Part shown: piece after piece, positions 17,106 through 26,437 of the stretch
How positions within the stretch are numbered: position 1 is the first letter of the stretch
Layout of the letters: every line of letters starts with the position of its first letter
Source of the DNA: Lysobacteraceae bacterium PS02340
Lineage (GTDB): Bacteria > Pseudomonadota > Gammaproteobacteria > Xanthomonadales > Xanthomonadaceae
DNA length: 64,000 nt
NCBI GenBank assembly: GCA_029959605.1
Contig: JASCOC010000005.1
Span: 62,001 to 126,000, forward strand
Direction: 5' to 3'
The notes under the pieces: generated by a model
The model's input: the letters and a program-made list of their open reading frames with translations, nothing else
Told to the model about the DNA's origin: nothing
Databases searched by the model: none
Translations under genes and position numbers: made by a program

Positions 17106-18101
17106 GTGCAGGCAACGACTGCAGCCACGCGCGACTTCGTCGCCTGCTTCGGCGAGGCGCTGATCGATTTCCGCGCCGAGCACGGCCGCGACGGCACGCG
17201 CCGCTTCGTCGAACAGCCCGGCGGCGCGCCGGCCAACGTCGCCGTCGGCGTGGCGGCGCTCGGCGGTCGTGCGCGTTTCATCGGCATGCTCGCCCGGGAC
17301 ATGTTCGGCGACGCGCTGCATGCCGCGCTCGCCACGCGCGGCGTCGATGTCTCGCAGGTACGACGTACCGGCGAGGCGCCGACCGCACTGGCCTTCGTCG
17401 CCCTGGCCGCGGACGGCGAACGCAGTTTCAGTTTCTACCGGCCGCCGGCTGCGGATCTGCTGTTTCAGGACGGCGATTTCGTCGAACACGCCTTCGATGA
17501 CGTCGCCGTGCTGCACGTGTGCTCGAACAGCATGACCGCGCCCGCGATCGCGGCCACCACGCTGCAGGCGATGGCGCGCGCCGCGCACGCCGGCGCACTG
17601 GTGAGTCTGGATCTCAATCTGCGCCCCGCGCTGTGGCCGCGCGACGTCGATCCCGCGCCGACCCTGTGGCAGGCGCTTGCGGCGGCGCGGCTGATCAAGC
17701 TCAGCGCCGAGGAGTTCGCATTCCTGACCGGCAACGGCGATCTCGCCGGCACGATCGCGCGCCTGTTTGCCGGTGACGCCGCGGTGGTGCTGGTCACCGA
17801 CGGCGCCGCCCCGATGCGCTGGTGGACGCGCACGCGCGCCGGCACGGCCGACACCTTCGCCGTCGAGACGATCGACACCACCGCCGCCGGCGATGCCTGC
17901 GTCGCCGGCCTGCTGCAGCGCCTGGTCGCACGCGGCATCGATGCCGACGGACTCGTGGCCGCATTCGAGGACGACGCGGCGCGCGAGGATCTGCTGCGCC
18001 ATGCGGCGGCCGCCGGTGCACTCGCGACCACACGCCATGGCGCGTTCGACGCGATGCCCGACGCGGCTGCCGTGCGCGCCCTGCTGGAGACCGCACGATG
18101 A
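17106..18101 (+). CDS. PfkB-family sugar kinase, probable fructokinase
   Basis: The product is about 331 residues. The start is either GTG at 17106 or TTG at 17100, because the permease stops at 17103 and the conserved core (FVACFGEALIDF) begins just after. PfkB motif 1 is GGAPANVAVGVAALGG (residues about 38-53). Motif 2 is DTTAAGDACVAG near the C terminus, with the catalytic Asp in GDAC; the usual GAGD reads AAGD here. It would phosphorylate fructose with ATP, completing mannose to fructose to fructose 6-phosphate with the isomerase encoded next. Substrate is inferred from that neighbour; another hexose or a ketosugar acid is possible. Its last codons overlap the next ATG by 4 nt. Confidence 0.85.
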   Translation: MQATTAATRDFVACFGEALIDFRAEHGRDGTRRFVEQPGGAPANVAVGVAALGGRARFIGMLARDMFGDALHAALATRGVDVSQVRRTGEAPTALAFVALAADGERSFSFYRPPAADLLFQDGDFVEHAFDDVAVLHVCSNSMTAPAIAATTLQAMARAAHAGALVSLDLNLRPALWPRDVDPAPTLWQALAAARLIKLSAEEFAFLTGNGDLAGTIARLFAGDAAVVLVTDGAAPMRWWTRTRAGTADTFAVETIDTTAAGDACVAGLLQRLVARGIDADGLVAAFEDDAAREDLLRHAAAAGALATTRHGAFDAMPDAAAVRALLETAR

Positions 18102-19396
18102 GCCTGCCCGCCGCGCCACTGCCCGACTTCACCGCACAGGCCACATTGCGCGCGCACATCGCCGACACGATGGCGTTCTATCACCCGCGCGCGATCGATC
18201 CCGACGGCGGCTTCTTCCACTATTTCCGCGACGACGGCAGCGTCTACGACCGCGGTCATCGCCACCTCGTCAGCAGCACGCGCTTCGTCTACGACTACGC
18301 GATGGCCGCGGTCGAGTTCGCCGACTCGCGTCATGCCGACGACTGGCGCGCTGGCGCAATGCACGGGCTGCGCTTCCTGCGCGAGGCGCATCGCGATGCC
18401 GAGCGTGGCGGCTATGTCTGGACATTGCAGGATGGTGCGGTCGAGGACGACACCCGCCACAGCTACGGCATGGCCTTCGTGCTGCTCGCCTGCGCCAGCG
18501 CGCGCAAGGCCGGACTGCCGACGCAGGCGTGGATGGACGAGACCTGGGATTTGCTCGAACGCCACGCCTGGGACGCGGATGCGGGCCTGTACCGCGACGA
18601 GGCCGATGCGCAGTGGCGCTACAGCGGCTATCGCGGCCAGAACGCGAACATGCATCTGTGCGAAGCGCTGATCGCTGCACACGAGGCCGGCGGCGACGCG
18701 CGCTATCTGCAACGCGCGCTGCAGCTTGCCGATCACATGACGCGCCGCCAGGCGGCGCTGTCGGGCGACCTGGTCTGGGAGCACTGGCACGCGGACTGGT
18801 CGGTCGACTGGGACTACCACCGGGACGATCCCAGGCACCTGTTCCGGCCTTGGGGCTTCCAGCCCGGCCACCAGATCGAATGGGCGAAGCTGCTGCTGTC
18901 GCTGCGCGCGCATCTGGGCGATGCCGCGCCGGCGTGGTTGCTGCCGACCGCGCGCCATCTCTACGACGCCGCGCTCGCGCACGGCTGGGACGCCGAGCAC
19001 GGCGGCATCGTCTACGGCTTCGCGCCCGAATCGCTGCGCGAGGCGTCGCCCGCGCGCGGCGCGGCGCCGCCGGACCTCGCACAGGTGCCGATGTTCTGGT
19101 GCGACGACGACAAGTATTTCTGGGTGCAGGCCGAAGCGATCGCCGCGGCCTGGCGGCTGTTCGACGCGACCGGCGAGGCGCGCTATCGCGACGACTACCT
19201 GCGTCTGTGGGACTACGCGTGGCGGCACTTCGTCGACCACACCCACGGCGCGTGGTTCCGCATCCTCGACCGCCGCAACCGCAAGTACGACGACCTCAAG
19301 AGCCCCGCGGGCAAGACCGATTACCACACGATGGGCGCCTGCCACGACGTGCTCGCGGTGATGCGCGGCGCACACACCCGGAGCATCGACGCATGA
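18098..19396 (+). CDS. AGE-family mannose isomerase
   Basis: A 432-residue protein of the N-acylglucosamine 2-epimerase fold, an (alpha/alpha)6 barrel. Features matching mannose isomerases and YihS-type enzymes rather than GlcNAc epimerase are the early STRFVYDYAMA segment, GQNANMHLCEAL, the GHQIEWAKLLLSL motif (residues about 257-269) and the late WFRILDRRNRK block. It would interconvert mannose and fructose in the cytoplasm, letting the cell skip mannose kinase and mannose 6-phosphate isomerase. The ATG at 18098 overlaps the kinase stop by 4 nt, and its own stop overlaps the GH47 start by 4 nt, so translation is coupled through the operon. Confidence 0.88.
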   Translation: MSLPAAPLPDFTAQATLRAHIADTMAFYHPRAIDPDGGFFHYFRDDGSVYDRGHRHLVSSTRFVYDYAMAAVEFADSRHADDWRAGAMHGLRFLREAHRDAERGGYVWTLQDGAVEDDTRHSYGMAFVLLACASARKAGLPTQAWMDETWDLLERHAWDADAGLYRDEADAQWRYSGYRGQNANMHLCEALIAAHEAGGDARYLQRALQLADHMTRRQAALSGDLVWEHWHADWSVDWDYHRDDPRHLFRPWGFQPGHQIEWAKLLLSLRAHLGDAAPAWLLPTARHLYDAALAHGWDAEHGGIVYGFAPESLREASPARGAAPPDLAQVPMFWCDDDKYFWVQAEAIAAAWRLFDATGEARYRDDYLRLWDYAWRHFVDHTHGAWFRILDRRNRKYDDLKSPAGKTDYHTMGACHDVLAVMRGAHTRSIDA

Positions 19397-20847
19397 GCCT
19401 TCCGCGATTCCGGTTCCACCGGCGCGCCCCCGCCATCGCACTCGCCGCCTGCGCCGCGCTGCTCGCCGGCTGCGCATCGACGGCGCCGGCTGCGCGCACC
19501 GCCACCACCCACACCGTCGTGCACGTCGCGCCGGACGCGCAACGCCGCCTCGATGCCTACGGCGCGGACGCGGTGATGGCCGAACGCGTCAAGGCCGAGT
19601 TCCTGCACGGCTGGCGTGGCTACCGCCAGTACGCCTGGGGGCGCGATGCCCTCAAGCCGCTGTCGAACACCGGCAGCGACTGGTACGGCGAATCGCTGCT
19701 GATGACGCCGGTCGACGCGCTCGACACGCTGCTGGTCATGGGCCTGACCGACGAGGCCGACGCCGCGCGCGAGCTGATCGCGACGCAGCTCTCGTTCGAC
19801 AGGGATCTCGACGTCAAGCATTTCGAGATCGTGATCCGCCTGCTCGGTGGCCTGCTGTCGGGTTACCAGATGACCGGCGACGCGCGTCTGCTCGCGCTGG
19901 CCGACGATCTCGGCACGCGGCTGCTGCCGGCATTCGATTCGCCGACCGGCCTGCCCTATGTCACCGTCAACCTGCGCACCGGCGCGACCGGCGGCACCGA
20001 GAGCAACCCCGCCGAGTCCGGCACGCTGCTGCTCGAATACGGCACGCTCGCGCGGCTGACCGGCAAGCAGGTGTACTGGGACAAGGCCTGGCGCGCGCTC
20101 GAAGCGACCTACGCGATGCGCTCGCCGATCGGTCTGGTCGGCGAACGCTTCGACGTCGAGACCGGCCAGTGGACGCAGACCCGCACCCACGTCGGCGCGC
20201 GCATCGACTCCTATTACGAATATTTGTGGAAGTGCTGGCAGCTGTTCGCCGAACCGCGCTGCAGGACCATGTGGGACACCCACGTCGCCGCGCTCAATAC
20301 GCATGTGGCCGACGAGGTCGACGGTGCGCTGTGGTACGGCCACGTCGACATGACGAGCGGTGCGCGCATCGCCCCGCGCTTCGGCGCGCTGGATGCGTTC
20401 TTCCCGGGCCTGCTCGCGGTCTCCGGTGATCTCGACCGCGCCGCCCGCCTGCAGCGCTCGGCGTTCTCGATGTGGCAGGCGCACGGCATTGAACCGGAAG
20501 TCTGGGATTACCGCGCCCGAAAGGTCGTCTCGCCCGGCTACCCGCTGCGGCCGGAGATCGTCGAATCCGCCTGGTACCTGTATCGCCTGACCGGCGACGA
20601 CGCCTGGCGCGACATGGGCCGCGCGATGTTCGACGACTTCGTCCGCCATACGCGCACCGACAGCGGCTTCGCCGCACTGGCGAACGTGGTGACCAAGGAG
20701 AAGAAGGACGACATGGAGAGCTTCGTGCTCGCCGAGACCTTCAAGTACTTTTATCTGCTCTATGCCGACCCGGCGACGCTGGATCCGGCGACGACAGTGC
20801 TGACCACGGAAGCGCATCCGCTCCAGCCCGTCGCGGCGCAGCGCTGA
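19393..20847 (+). CDS. GH47 class I alpha-mannosidase lipoprotein
   Basis: The product is 484 residues with a lipobox (LLAGC, Cys about 29), so it should be anchored to a membrane facing the periplasm or cell surface. GH47 enzymes hydrolyse terminal alpha-1,2-mannose with inversion and need calcium. Visible family motifs: KHFEIVIRLLGGLLSGY (general acid Glu), VGARIDSYYEYLWK (catalytic Asp), YPLRPEIVESAWYLYR (catalytic base Glu) and ESFVLAETFKYFYLLY, which carries the calcium-binding Thr. GH47 is chiefly eukaryotic, so a bacterial lipoprotein copy is uncommon though not new. It is the last gene of the lacI operon and probably works with GH92 on high-mannose glycans or mannan. Confidence 0.9.
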   Translation: MSLPRFRFHRRAPAIALAACAALLAGCASTAPAARTATTHTVVHVAPDAQRRLDAYGADAVMAERVKAEFLHGWRGYRQYAWGRDALKPLSNTGSDWYGESLLMTPVDALDTLLVMGLTDEADAARELIATQLSFDRDLDVKHFEIVIRLLGGLLSGYQMTGDARLLALADDLGTRLLPAFDSPTGLPYVTVNLRTGATGGTESNPAESGTLLLEYGTLARLTGKQVYWDKAWRALEATYAMRSPIGLVGERFDVETGQWTQTRTHVGARIDSYYEYLWKCWQLFAEPRCRTMWDTHVAALNTHVADEVDGALWYGHVDMTSGARIAPRFGALDAFFPGLLAVSGDLDRAARLQRSAFSMWQAHGIEPEVWDYRARKVVSPGYPLRPEIVESAWYLYRLTGDDAWRDMGRAMFDDFVRHTRTDSGFAALANVVTKEKKDDMESFVLAETFKYFYLLYADPATLDPATTVLTTEAHPLQPVAAQR

Positions 20848-20931
20848 TGTCGCAGTCGGCTGCTGCGTCGCAGCACGAATTCCCTGTTTCGACCCGTTAC
20901 GAATGCGTTTTCGCCCCATCGACCCATGCCC

Positions 20932-20949
20932 GTTGACAACGCTGTCAAC
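20932..20949. promoter_or_regulatory. LacI-type operator before the TonB receptor gene
   Basis: GTTGACAAC and GCTGTCAAC form an 18-bp dyad with one mismatch around a central CpG. It contains TGACAACGCTGTCA and overlaps TTGACA (20933-20938), which with TCCAAT (20956-20961, 17-nt spacer) makes a plausible promoter. Binding would exclude RNA polymerase. The second LacI (28985-30010) is the likely binder because its own promoter carries the same site. Confidence 0.65.
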
Positions 20950-21045
20950 CTGACATCCAATCCGCGCTGAAATACACCGCCCGCATTCCCCCGGACGCGC
21001 GGGTACACAACCGAACTGCATGCGAATCCTTGGGAGGGGAGATCC

Positions 21046-24000
21046 ATGAAGCGATTGCACGCCGCGCCGAAGAAGCGGCTTCTCACGTCTGCGTTGTTGT
21101 TCGCGCTCGCGCCACCGCTGGCGGCGCAGGTCGCCGAGCCGGCCACCGACGGTCCCGACGCCACCACGCTCGATGCGGTCACCGTGACCGGTATCCGCGG
21201 CAGTCTCGAATCGTCGATGAACCTCAAGCGCGATGCCCGCGGCATCGTCGACGGCATCATCGCCGAGGACATCGGCAAGTTCCCCGACACCAACCTCGCC
21301 GAATCGCTGCAGCGCATCTCCGGCGTGTCGATCGACCGCAGCGCGATCGGTGAAGGCTCGCGGGTGACGGTGCGCGGCGTCGGCCCCGACTTCAATCTGG
21401 TGCTGCTCAACGGCCGCCAGATGCCGGCGTCGAGCAACGGCGACGGCAGCACCGTGTCCAACTCGCGCGCGTACGACTTCGCCAACATCGCCTCGGAAGC
21501 CATTTCCGCGGTCGAGGTCTACAAGAGCGGCCGTGCGGAAACCCCGACCGGCGGCATCGGCGCGACGATCAACATCAAGACCGCACGTCCGCTCGACAAC
21601 CCGGGCTTCCGGGCCAATGTCGGCATCAAGGGCGTGCACGACACCTCGCTCGACAACCTGCCCGACCAGTTCAAGGGCAGCTCGGTCACGCCGGAAGTCT
21701 CGGGCATCTTCAGCACCACCAGCGCCGATGGCCGCTTCGGCATCGCGGTGACCGGCAGCTACCAGGAACGCGATCTGGGCTACAACCAGGTCTCGGTGCC
21801 GGGCGGCTGGCGCGGCTTCCGCGGCGACGAGCAGAACTGGGGCACGATCCCGCAGCCCGGCACGCCGGGTTCGGAGAACATCGTCAACCGGCCCGGTCCG
21901 GACGATGTCTACTCGGTGCCGCAGAACCTCAACTACTCAGTCACCGGCGTGCAGCGTCAGCGCACCAACGGCCAGGTCGTCCTGCAGTGGGCGCCGACCG
22001 ACAGCATCACCACGACGCTCGATTACACGTACTCCGAGAACAAGATCCAGCAGCAGCGCAACGACATGTCGGTGTGGTTCAACTACGGCCCGTCGTCGTC
22101 GTCGTGGACCGATGGCCCGGTCGCCGCGCCGCTGCTCTACACCGAAATTCTGCCCTTCACCTGCGCGCCTGATTCGGGCGTCTGCCGCGGCGCCGATCTG
22201 GCGATGGGCGGCGCGGACATCGCCAACCGGAACGAGAACAAGTCGCTCGGCTTCAACGTCGAGTGGGAAGCGACCGACAATCTCGGATTCGAGCTCGACG
22301 TGCACAAGTCGACCGCGGAGACGAGCCCGGACAGCCCCTACGGTTCCGGCGGCACGCTCGGTACGGCGGCCTTCATCCGCGGCAACACCACCGCCGATTT
22401 CAGCGGCGACTTTCCGATCCTGACCGTGCAGTACCCGCCGGGTTACACCGGCCCACGCGCGTCCGACATGCTAGTCACCGGCTCGGTGTTCCACCGCAGC
22501 TACATGAAATCTGAGATCGAACAGGTACAGGCCCGCGGTCACTTCAAGTTCGGCGACTACTCGCGCCTCGACTTCGGCGTGGCGGCGACGGAAGCCAACA
22601 ACCGCACCGCCTACGGCAACGTGCAGCGCGACAACACCTGGGGCGGCGCGGAAGGCAGCGCCGAGGACTATCCGGACAACATCTGGATCCCCGGCAACAT
22701 GGGCGACTACTTCGACGCGTTTCCGGGCAGCGGCAACCCGGCGTTCACCGACGGCTTCTTCATGTTCGACTTCAAGACCGTGCGCGATCTCGCGGCGCAG
22801 TTCGCCGGCGACGAAGCGCTGTATCTCGCGCCTGCGACCTACAACACCGATCGCCGCGTCACCGAGAAGTCGAAGAGCGCCTACATCCAGGTGAGTTCGA
22901 CCTGGGACATCGGCATCCAGTTGAACGCCGCCGCCGGCGTGCGCTACGAGAAGACCGACGTCACCTCGTCGGCGCTCGTGCCGGTCGCCACCGCGCTGCT
23001 GTGGGAATCCAACAACGAGATCGGCATCCAGCGTGACGGCTCCGACTTCACCACGCTTTACGGCGACTACGCGCACTGGCTGCCCAGCATCGACCTCAGC
23101 GCCGAGCTGACCGACAGCCTGATCCTGCGCAGCAGCTACAGCCGCACGATCGGTCGACCGGGCTGGGGCGACATCCAGGGCGGACAGACGCTCAACGAAC
23201 CGGTGCGCATCGACGGCGGCACCGGCCAGCAGGGCAACCCGGGACTGGAGCCACTCAAGGCCGACAACTTCGACCTGTCGCTGGAGTGGTACTACGCCGA
23301 GGCCAGCTATCTGTCGTTCGGCTATTTCCAGAAGAACATCGACAACTACATCGGCACGACGATCATCCAGGCCACGCCGTTCGATCTGACGACGCCGATC
23401 GGCGGCGCGTACTGGAACGCGGCGGTCGCCAATGCCTGCCCGACGACCGATCTGACCTGTATCCGCAATTACATCTTCACCAACTTCAACGGCCAGCCGG
23501 GCGTGGTCCGCGGTCCGAACGACGCAGGCGGCAATGCGACGGGCACGATCACCGGCCAGCCGGGCGATCCGATCGCGAACTTCCGCATCACCACGCCGGC
23601 CAATACCGGCTCGTCGAAGCTCGACGGTGTCGAACTCAATCTGCAGCACGTGTTCGGCAACAGCGGCTTCGGTCTAGCGGCGAACTACACCTACGTCGAC
23701 AGTCCCGACCTGAACTACGACAACTACAACCTCGGCGGCCAGTTCGCGCTGGTGGGCCTGAGCGACTCGGCCAATCTGGTGGCGTTCTACGACAAGGGGT
23801 CGTGGCAGGCGCGTGCGGCCTACAACTGGCGCGACAAGTTCCTGTCCAGCGGCTTCGACAGCGAACGTCCCAACCCGGTGTACGTCGAGGAATACGGCCA
23901 GCTCGACGTCAGCGTGGGCTACAAGGTCTCCGACAACCTCACCCTGCAGGCCGAGGCGATCAACGTGACCGACGAGACCCAGCGCACGCACGGACGCAAC

Positions 24001-24069
24001 GCACGCCAGCTGCTGTACGGCACCCAGACCGGTCCGCGCTACATGTTCGGCGTCAGGTACACGTTCTGA
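21046..24069 (+). CDS. TonB-dependent outer-membrane receptor
   Basis: A 1,007-residue receptor with a signal peptide (cleavage after PPLAAQ, residue about 28). TLDAVTVTGIRGSLESS precedes the plug domain, which contains GKFPDTNLAESLQRISGV, RVTVRGVGPDFNLVLLNGR and the VEVYKSG segment. The rest is a large beta-barrel ending in RYMFGVRYTF with a terminal Phe, as outer-membrane proteins have. The wording of the plug matches the carbohydrate-uptake (CAP/Caulobacter-Xanthomonas) type of receptor. GGGAGGGGAGA precedes the ATG. The operator upstream and the GH3 gene with the same operator suggest an oligosaccharide substrate, perhaps a beta-glucan. The following genes are read the same way. Confidence 0.93.
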   Translation: MKRLHAAPKKRLLTSALLFALAPPLAAQVAEPATDGPDATTLDAVTVTGIRGSLESSMNLKRDARGIVDGIIAEDIGKFPDTNLAESLQRISGVSIDRSAIGEGSRVTVRGVGPDFNLVLLNGRQMPASSNGDGSTVSNSRAYDFANIASEAISAVEVYKSGRAETPTGGIGATINIKTARPLDNPGFRANVGIKGVHDTSLDNLPDQFKGSSVTPEVSGIFSTTSADGRFGIAVTGSYQERDLGYNQVSVPGGWRGFRGDEQNWGTIPQPGTPGSENIVNRPGPDDVYSVPQNLNYSVTGVQRQRTNGQVVLQWAPTDSITTTLDYTYSENKIQQQRNDMSVWFNYGPSSSSWTDGPVAAPLLYTEILPFTCAPDSGVCRGADLAMGGADIANRNENKSLGFNVEWEATDNLGFELDVHKSTAETSPDSPYGSGGTLGTAAFIRGNTTADFSGDFPILTVQYPPGYTGPRASDMLVTGSVFHRSYMKSEIEQVQARGHFKFGDYSRLDFGVAATEANNRTAYGNVQRDNTWGGAEGSAEDYPDNIWIPGNMGDYFDAFPGSGNPAFTDGFFMFDFKTVRDLAAQFAGDEALYLAPATYNTDRRVTEKSKSAYIQVSSTWDIGIQLNAAAGVRYEKTDVTSSALVPVATALLWESNNEIGIQRDGSDFTTLYGDYAHWLPSIDLSAELTDSLILRSSYSRTIGRPGWGDIQGGQTLNEPVRIDGGTGQQGNPGLEPLKADNFDLSLEWYYAEASYLSFGYFQKNIDNYIGTTIIQATPFDLTTPIGGAYWNAAVANACPTTDLTCIRNYIFTNFNGQPGVVRGPNDAGGNATGTITGQPGDPIANFRITTPANTGSSKLDGVELNLQHVFGNSGFGLAANYTYVDSPDLNYDNYNLGGQFALVGLSDSANLVAFYDKGSWQARAAYNWRDKFLSSGFDSERPNPVYVEEYGQLDVSVGYKVSDNLTLQAEAINVTDETQRTHGRNARQLLYGTQTGPRYMFGVRYTF

Positions 24070-24086
24070 TTCCGGTGGCCGCCCAT

Positions 24087-24111
24087 GCGCCGCGGCTTCG
24101 TGCCGCGGCGC
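24087..24111 (+). terminator. perfect 10-bp hairpin after the receptor gene
   Basis: GCGCCGCGGC and GCCGCGGCGC pair perfectly around the loop TTCGT, 17 nt after the receptor stop and just before the halogenase start. A T-rich tail is missing (TGTCTGTCC follows), so it could be a partial terminator or a 3' stabiliser that lowers downstream expression relative to the receptor. Confidence 0.5.
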
Positions 24112-24130
24112 TGTCTGTCCACGGCGCCCG

Positions 24131-25720
24131 TTGCGATCCGCGGGCCGCCTGCACGGGCTCGCCAGGTTGAGCCGCCCGCTGCGTCACGTCGTCATCCTCG
24201 GCGGCGGTTCCGCCGGCTGGCTGACCGCGGCCTTGCTGGCAGCCGATCACGACAGCGCATCGCCCACCGGCCTGCGCGTGACCCTGATCGAATCGCCGGA
24301 CGTGCCGACCATCGGCGTCGGCGAAGGCACCTGGCCGACGATGCGCGACACGCTGCGCCGCGTGGGCGTGTCGGAAACCGACTTCGTGCGCGCCTGCGAT
24401 GCGACCTTCAAGCAGGGCTCGAAGTTCGTGCGTTGGACCCACGATCGCGCCGACGATCACTACCACCATCCCTTCGTGCTGCCGCAGGGCTATCACGACG
24501 CGGATCTCGTCGCCGGCTGGATGCGGCAGGGCGACGTGCCCTTCGACCGGCTGGTGAGTTTCCAGCCGCAGCTGTGCGATGCCGGCCGCGCACCCAAGCA
24601 GTTCGGTACGCCCGAATACGCCGCGGTCGCCAACTACGCCTACCACCTGGATGCGGCGAAGCTGGGCCTGTTCCTGCGCGCGCACTGCACGCAGCGCCTG
24701 GGCGTGCGGCTGGTGTCGGATCATGTGGAGGGCGTGGACGTGCACGAGAACGGCGACATCGCCGCACTGCACACCCGCGCGCACGGCGCGATCGACGGCG
24801 ATCTGTTCGTCGACTGCACCGGCCTGCGTGGGCTGCTGATCGGCCAGCACTACGGCGTCGAAAAGACCGCCTGCGGCGACGTGCTGTTCAACGACCGCGC
24901 ACTGGCGCTGCAGGTGCGTTATCCGAATGCCGACACCCCGATCGCCTGCCAGACCATCTCCACCGCGCAGGCCAACGGCTGGATCTGGGACATCGGCCTG
25001 TCGGCGCGACGCGGCGTCGGCCACGTGTATTCCAGCGCGCACACCGATGCCGAAGCCGTCGAGGCCGCGCTGCAGCGCTACATCGCCGACACCGGCGGCG
25101 CGGACTGCGAGGTCATCGCCCGCCAGTCGCTGTCGTTCGAGCCCGGCTACCGGCGCCGCAGTTGGCACAGCAACTGCGTGGCGATCGGCCTGTCGAGCGG
25201 CTTCGTCGAACCGCTGGAAGCGTCGTCGCTGGTGCTGGTCGAACTGGCCGCGACGATGCTTAGCGATCAGCTGCCGGCCACGCGCGAGACGATGGACACC
25301 GTTGCGGCACGCTTCAACGACACGTTCGCCTATCGCTGGGAACGCGTCGTCGAATTCCTGAAGCTGCACTACGTGCTGTCGCACCGCGACGACAGCGCGT
25401 ACTGGCGCGACCATCGCGATGCTGCGCGCATGCCGGCGCGCCTGACCGAGCTGCTGGCGCTGTGGCGCCACCAGGCGCCGTCGCGCTACGACCTGCCGCG
25501 TGTGGACGAGGTGTTTCCCTCGGCCAGCTGGCAGTACATTCTCTACGGCATGGGATTCCGGCCGAACACGCGCGCCACCACACGTCGCGCGTCCGATGCG
25601 GGACGCGCGGAAGCGGCGTTCCGCGAAGCGTCCGATCTCGCGCGCAAAATGATTCCGGCGCTGCCCAGCCACCGCGAACTGATCGACCACATCCACACCC
25701 GGGGCCTGTCCCCCGTCTAG
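24131..25720 (+). CDS. flavin-dependent halogenase-like protein, receptor-linked
   Basis: The 529-residue product belongs to the tryptophan halogenase family (PF04820), which uses FADH2 and O2 to make hypohalous acid. The FAD site GGGSAGW is at residues about 24-30, GVGEGTWPT follows, and the catalytic Lys aligns with Lys94 (FKQG). The WxWxIP signature is present as WIWDIG (284-289) with the Pro changed to Gly. The usual FxEPLES segment reads FVEPLEAS (358-365): the Glu is kept and the Ser is Ala. Start uncertain: TTG at 24131 or TTG at 24167, no clear ribosome site. It opens a four-gene run behind the TonB receptor. The substrate is unknown; some related enzymes brominate indole in vitro. 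Confidence 0.82.
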   Translation: MRSAGRLHGLARLSRPLRHVVILGGGSAGWLTAALLAADHDSASPTGLRVTLIESPDVPTIGVGEGTWPTMRDTLRRVGVSETDFVRACDATFKQGSKFVRWTHDRADDHYHHPFVLPQGYHDADLVAGWMRQGDVPFDRLVSFQPQLCDAGRAPKQFGTPEYAAVANYAYHLDAAKLGLFLRAHCTQRLGVRLVSDHVEGVDVHENGDIAALHTRAHGAIDGDLFVDCTGLRGLLIGQHYGVEKTACGDVLFNDRALALQVRYPNADTPIACQTISTAQANGWIWDIGLSARRGVGHVYSSAHTDAEAVEAALQRYIADTGGADCEVIARQSLSFEPGYRRRSWHSNCVAIGLSSGFVEPLEASSLVLVELAATMLSDQLPATRETMDTVAARFNDTFAYRWERVVEFLKLHYVLSHRDDSAYWRDHRDAARMPARLTELLALWRHQAPSRYDLPRVDEVFPSASWQYILYGMGFRPNTRATTRRASDAGRAEAAFREASDLARKMIPALPSHRELIDHIHTRGLSPV

Positions 25721-25729
25721 GCGAGCGTG

Positions 25730-26437
25730 ATGTCCAGGACCGTGCAACTCAACAACGTCGACCACAAGGATCTGCGCGTCGACACCGGCCATGGCGCCGC
25801 GCTCGGCGACGCCGTGATGTGGGCGATCACGTTTCCCGCCGAGTTCCGCAATGTGCAGGCGAACTATCCGATCGTGTTCGGCAAGTCCGCCGACGGCGAG
25901 TTCCAGCCGCTGGCGCTGTTCGGCTTCACCGATGGACAGAACCTGTTCCTCGACGGCGAGCGCTGGGACGCGACCTACATTCCGCTGACCATCGAGCGCC
26001 AGCCGTTCCTGATCGGCCGGTCCGCCCACGAGATGCTGGTGCACATCGATCTCGATCATCCGCGCGTCGGCAGCGCGCGCGGCGAAGCGCTGTTCCTGCC
26101 GCACGGCGGCACCAGCGACTATCTCGAACGCGCGAGCTCGATGCTCAACACCATCCACCAGGGCTTGCAGACCAATGCGCCGTTCGTGGCCGCGCTGCTG
26201 CAGCACCAGCTGCTCGAACCCTTCGTGCTCGACATCCGCCTCGACGACGGCTCGGACAACCGGCTGTCGGGCTACTACACGATCGACGAGGACCGGCTGC
26301 GCCAGCTCGATGGCGAGGCCTTCGCATCGCTGGGCCGCGCCGGCCATCTGGAGCCGATCTATATGATGCTGGCGTCGGTCGCCCGCTTCCGCGACCTGAT
26401 CGACCGGGTGAACCGTGCCGGCGCTGCAGGTCGATAA
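25730..26437 (+). CDS. SapC family protein
   Basis: A 235-residue protein resembling the SapC family (PF07277), first named from a Campylobacter S-layer locus but of unknown biochemical role. Visible features are the N-terminal beta strands, FPAEFRNVQANYPIVFGK, LFGFTDGQNLFLDGERWDATYIPLTIERQPFLIG read as separate blocks, and a C-terminal HLEPIYMMLASV. No signal peptide is seen, so it is probably cytoplasmic. A GTG one codon upstream (25727) is an alternative start. In xanthomonads and caulobacters such genes recur between receptor-linked halogenase and cupin-like genes, as here. The next gene overlaps it by 23 nt. Confidence 0.82.
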   Translation: MSRTVQLNNVDHKDLRVDTGHGAALGDAVMWAITFPAEFRNVQANYPIVFGKSADGEFQPLALFGFTDGQNLFLDGERWDATYIPLTIERQPFLIGRSAHEMLVHIDLDHPRVGSARGEALFLPHGGTSDYLERASSMLNTIHQGLQTNAPFVAALLQHQLLEPFVLDIRLDDGSDNRLSGYYTIDEDRLRQLDGEAFASLGRAGHLEPIYMMLASVARFRDLIDRVNRAGAAGR

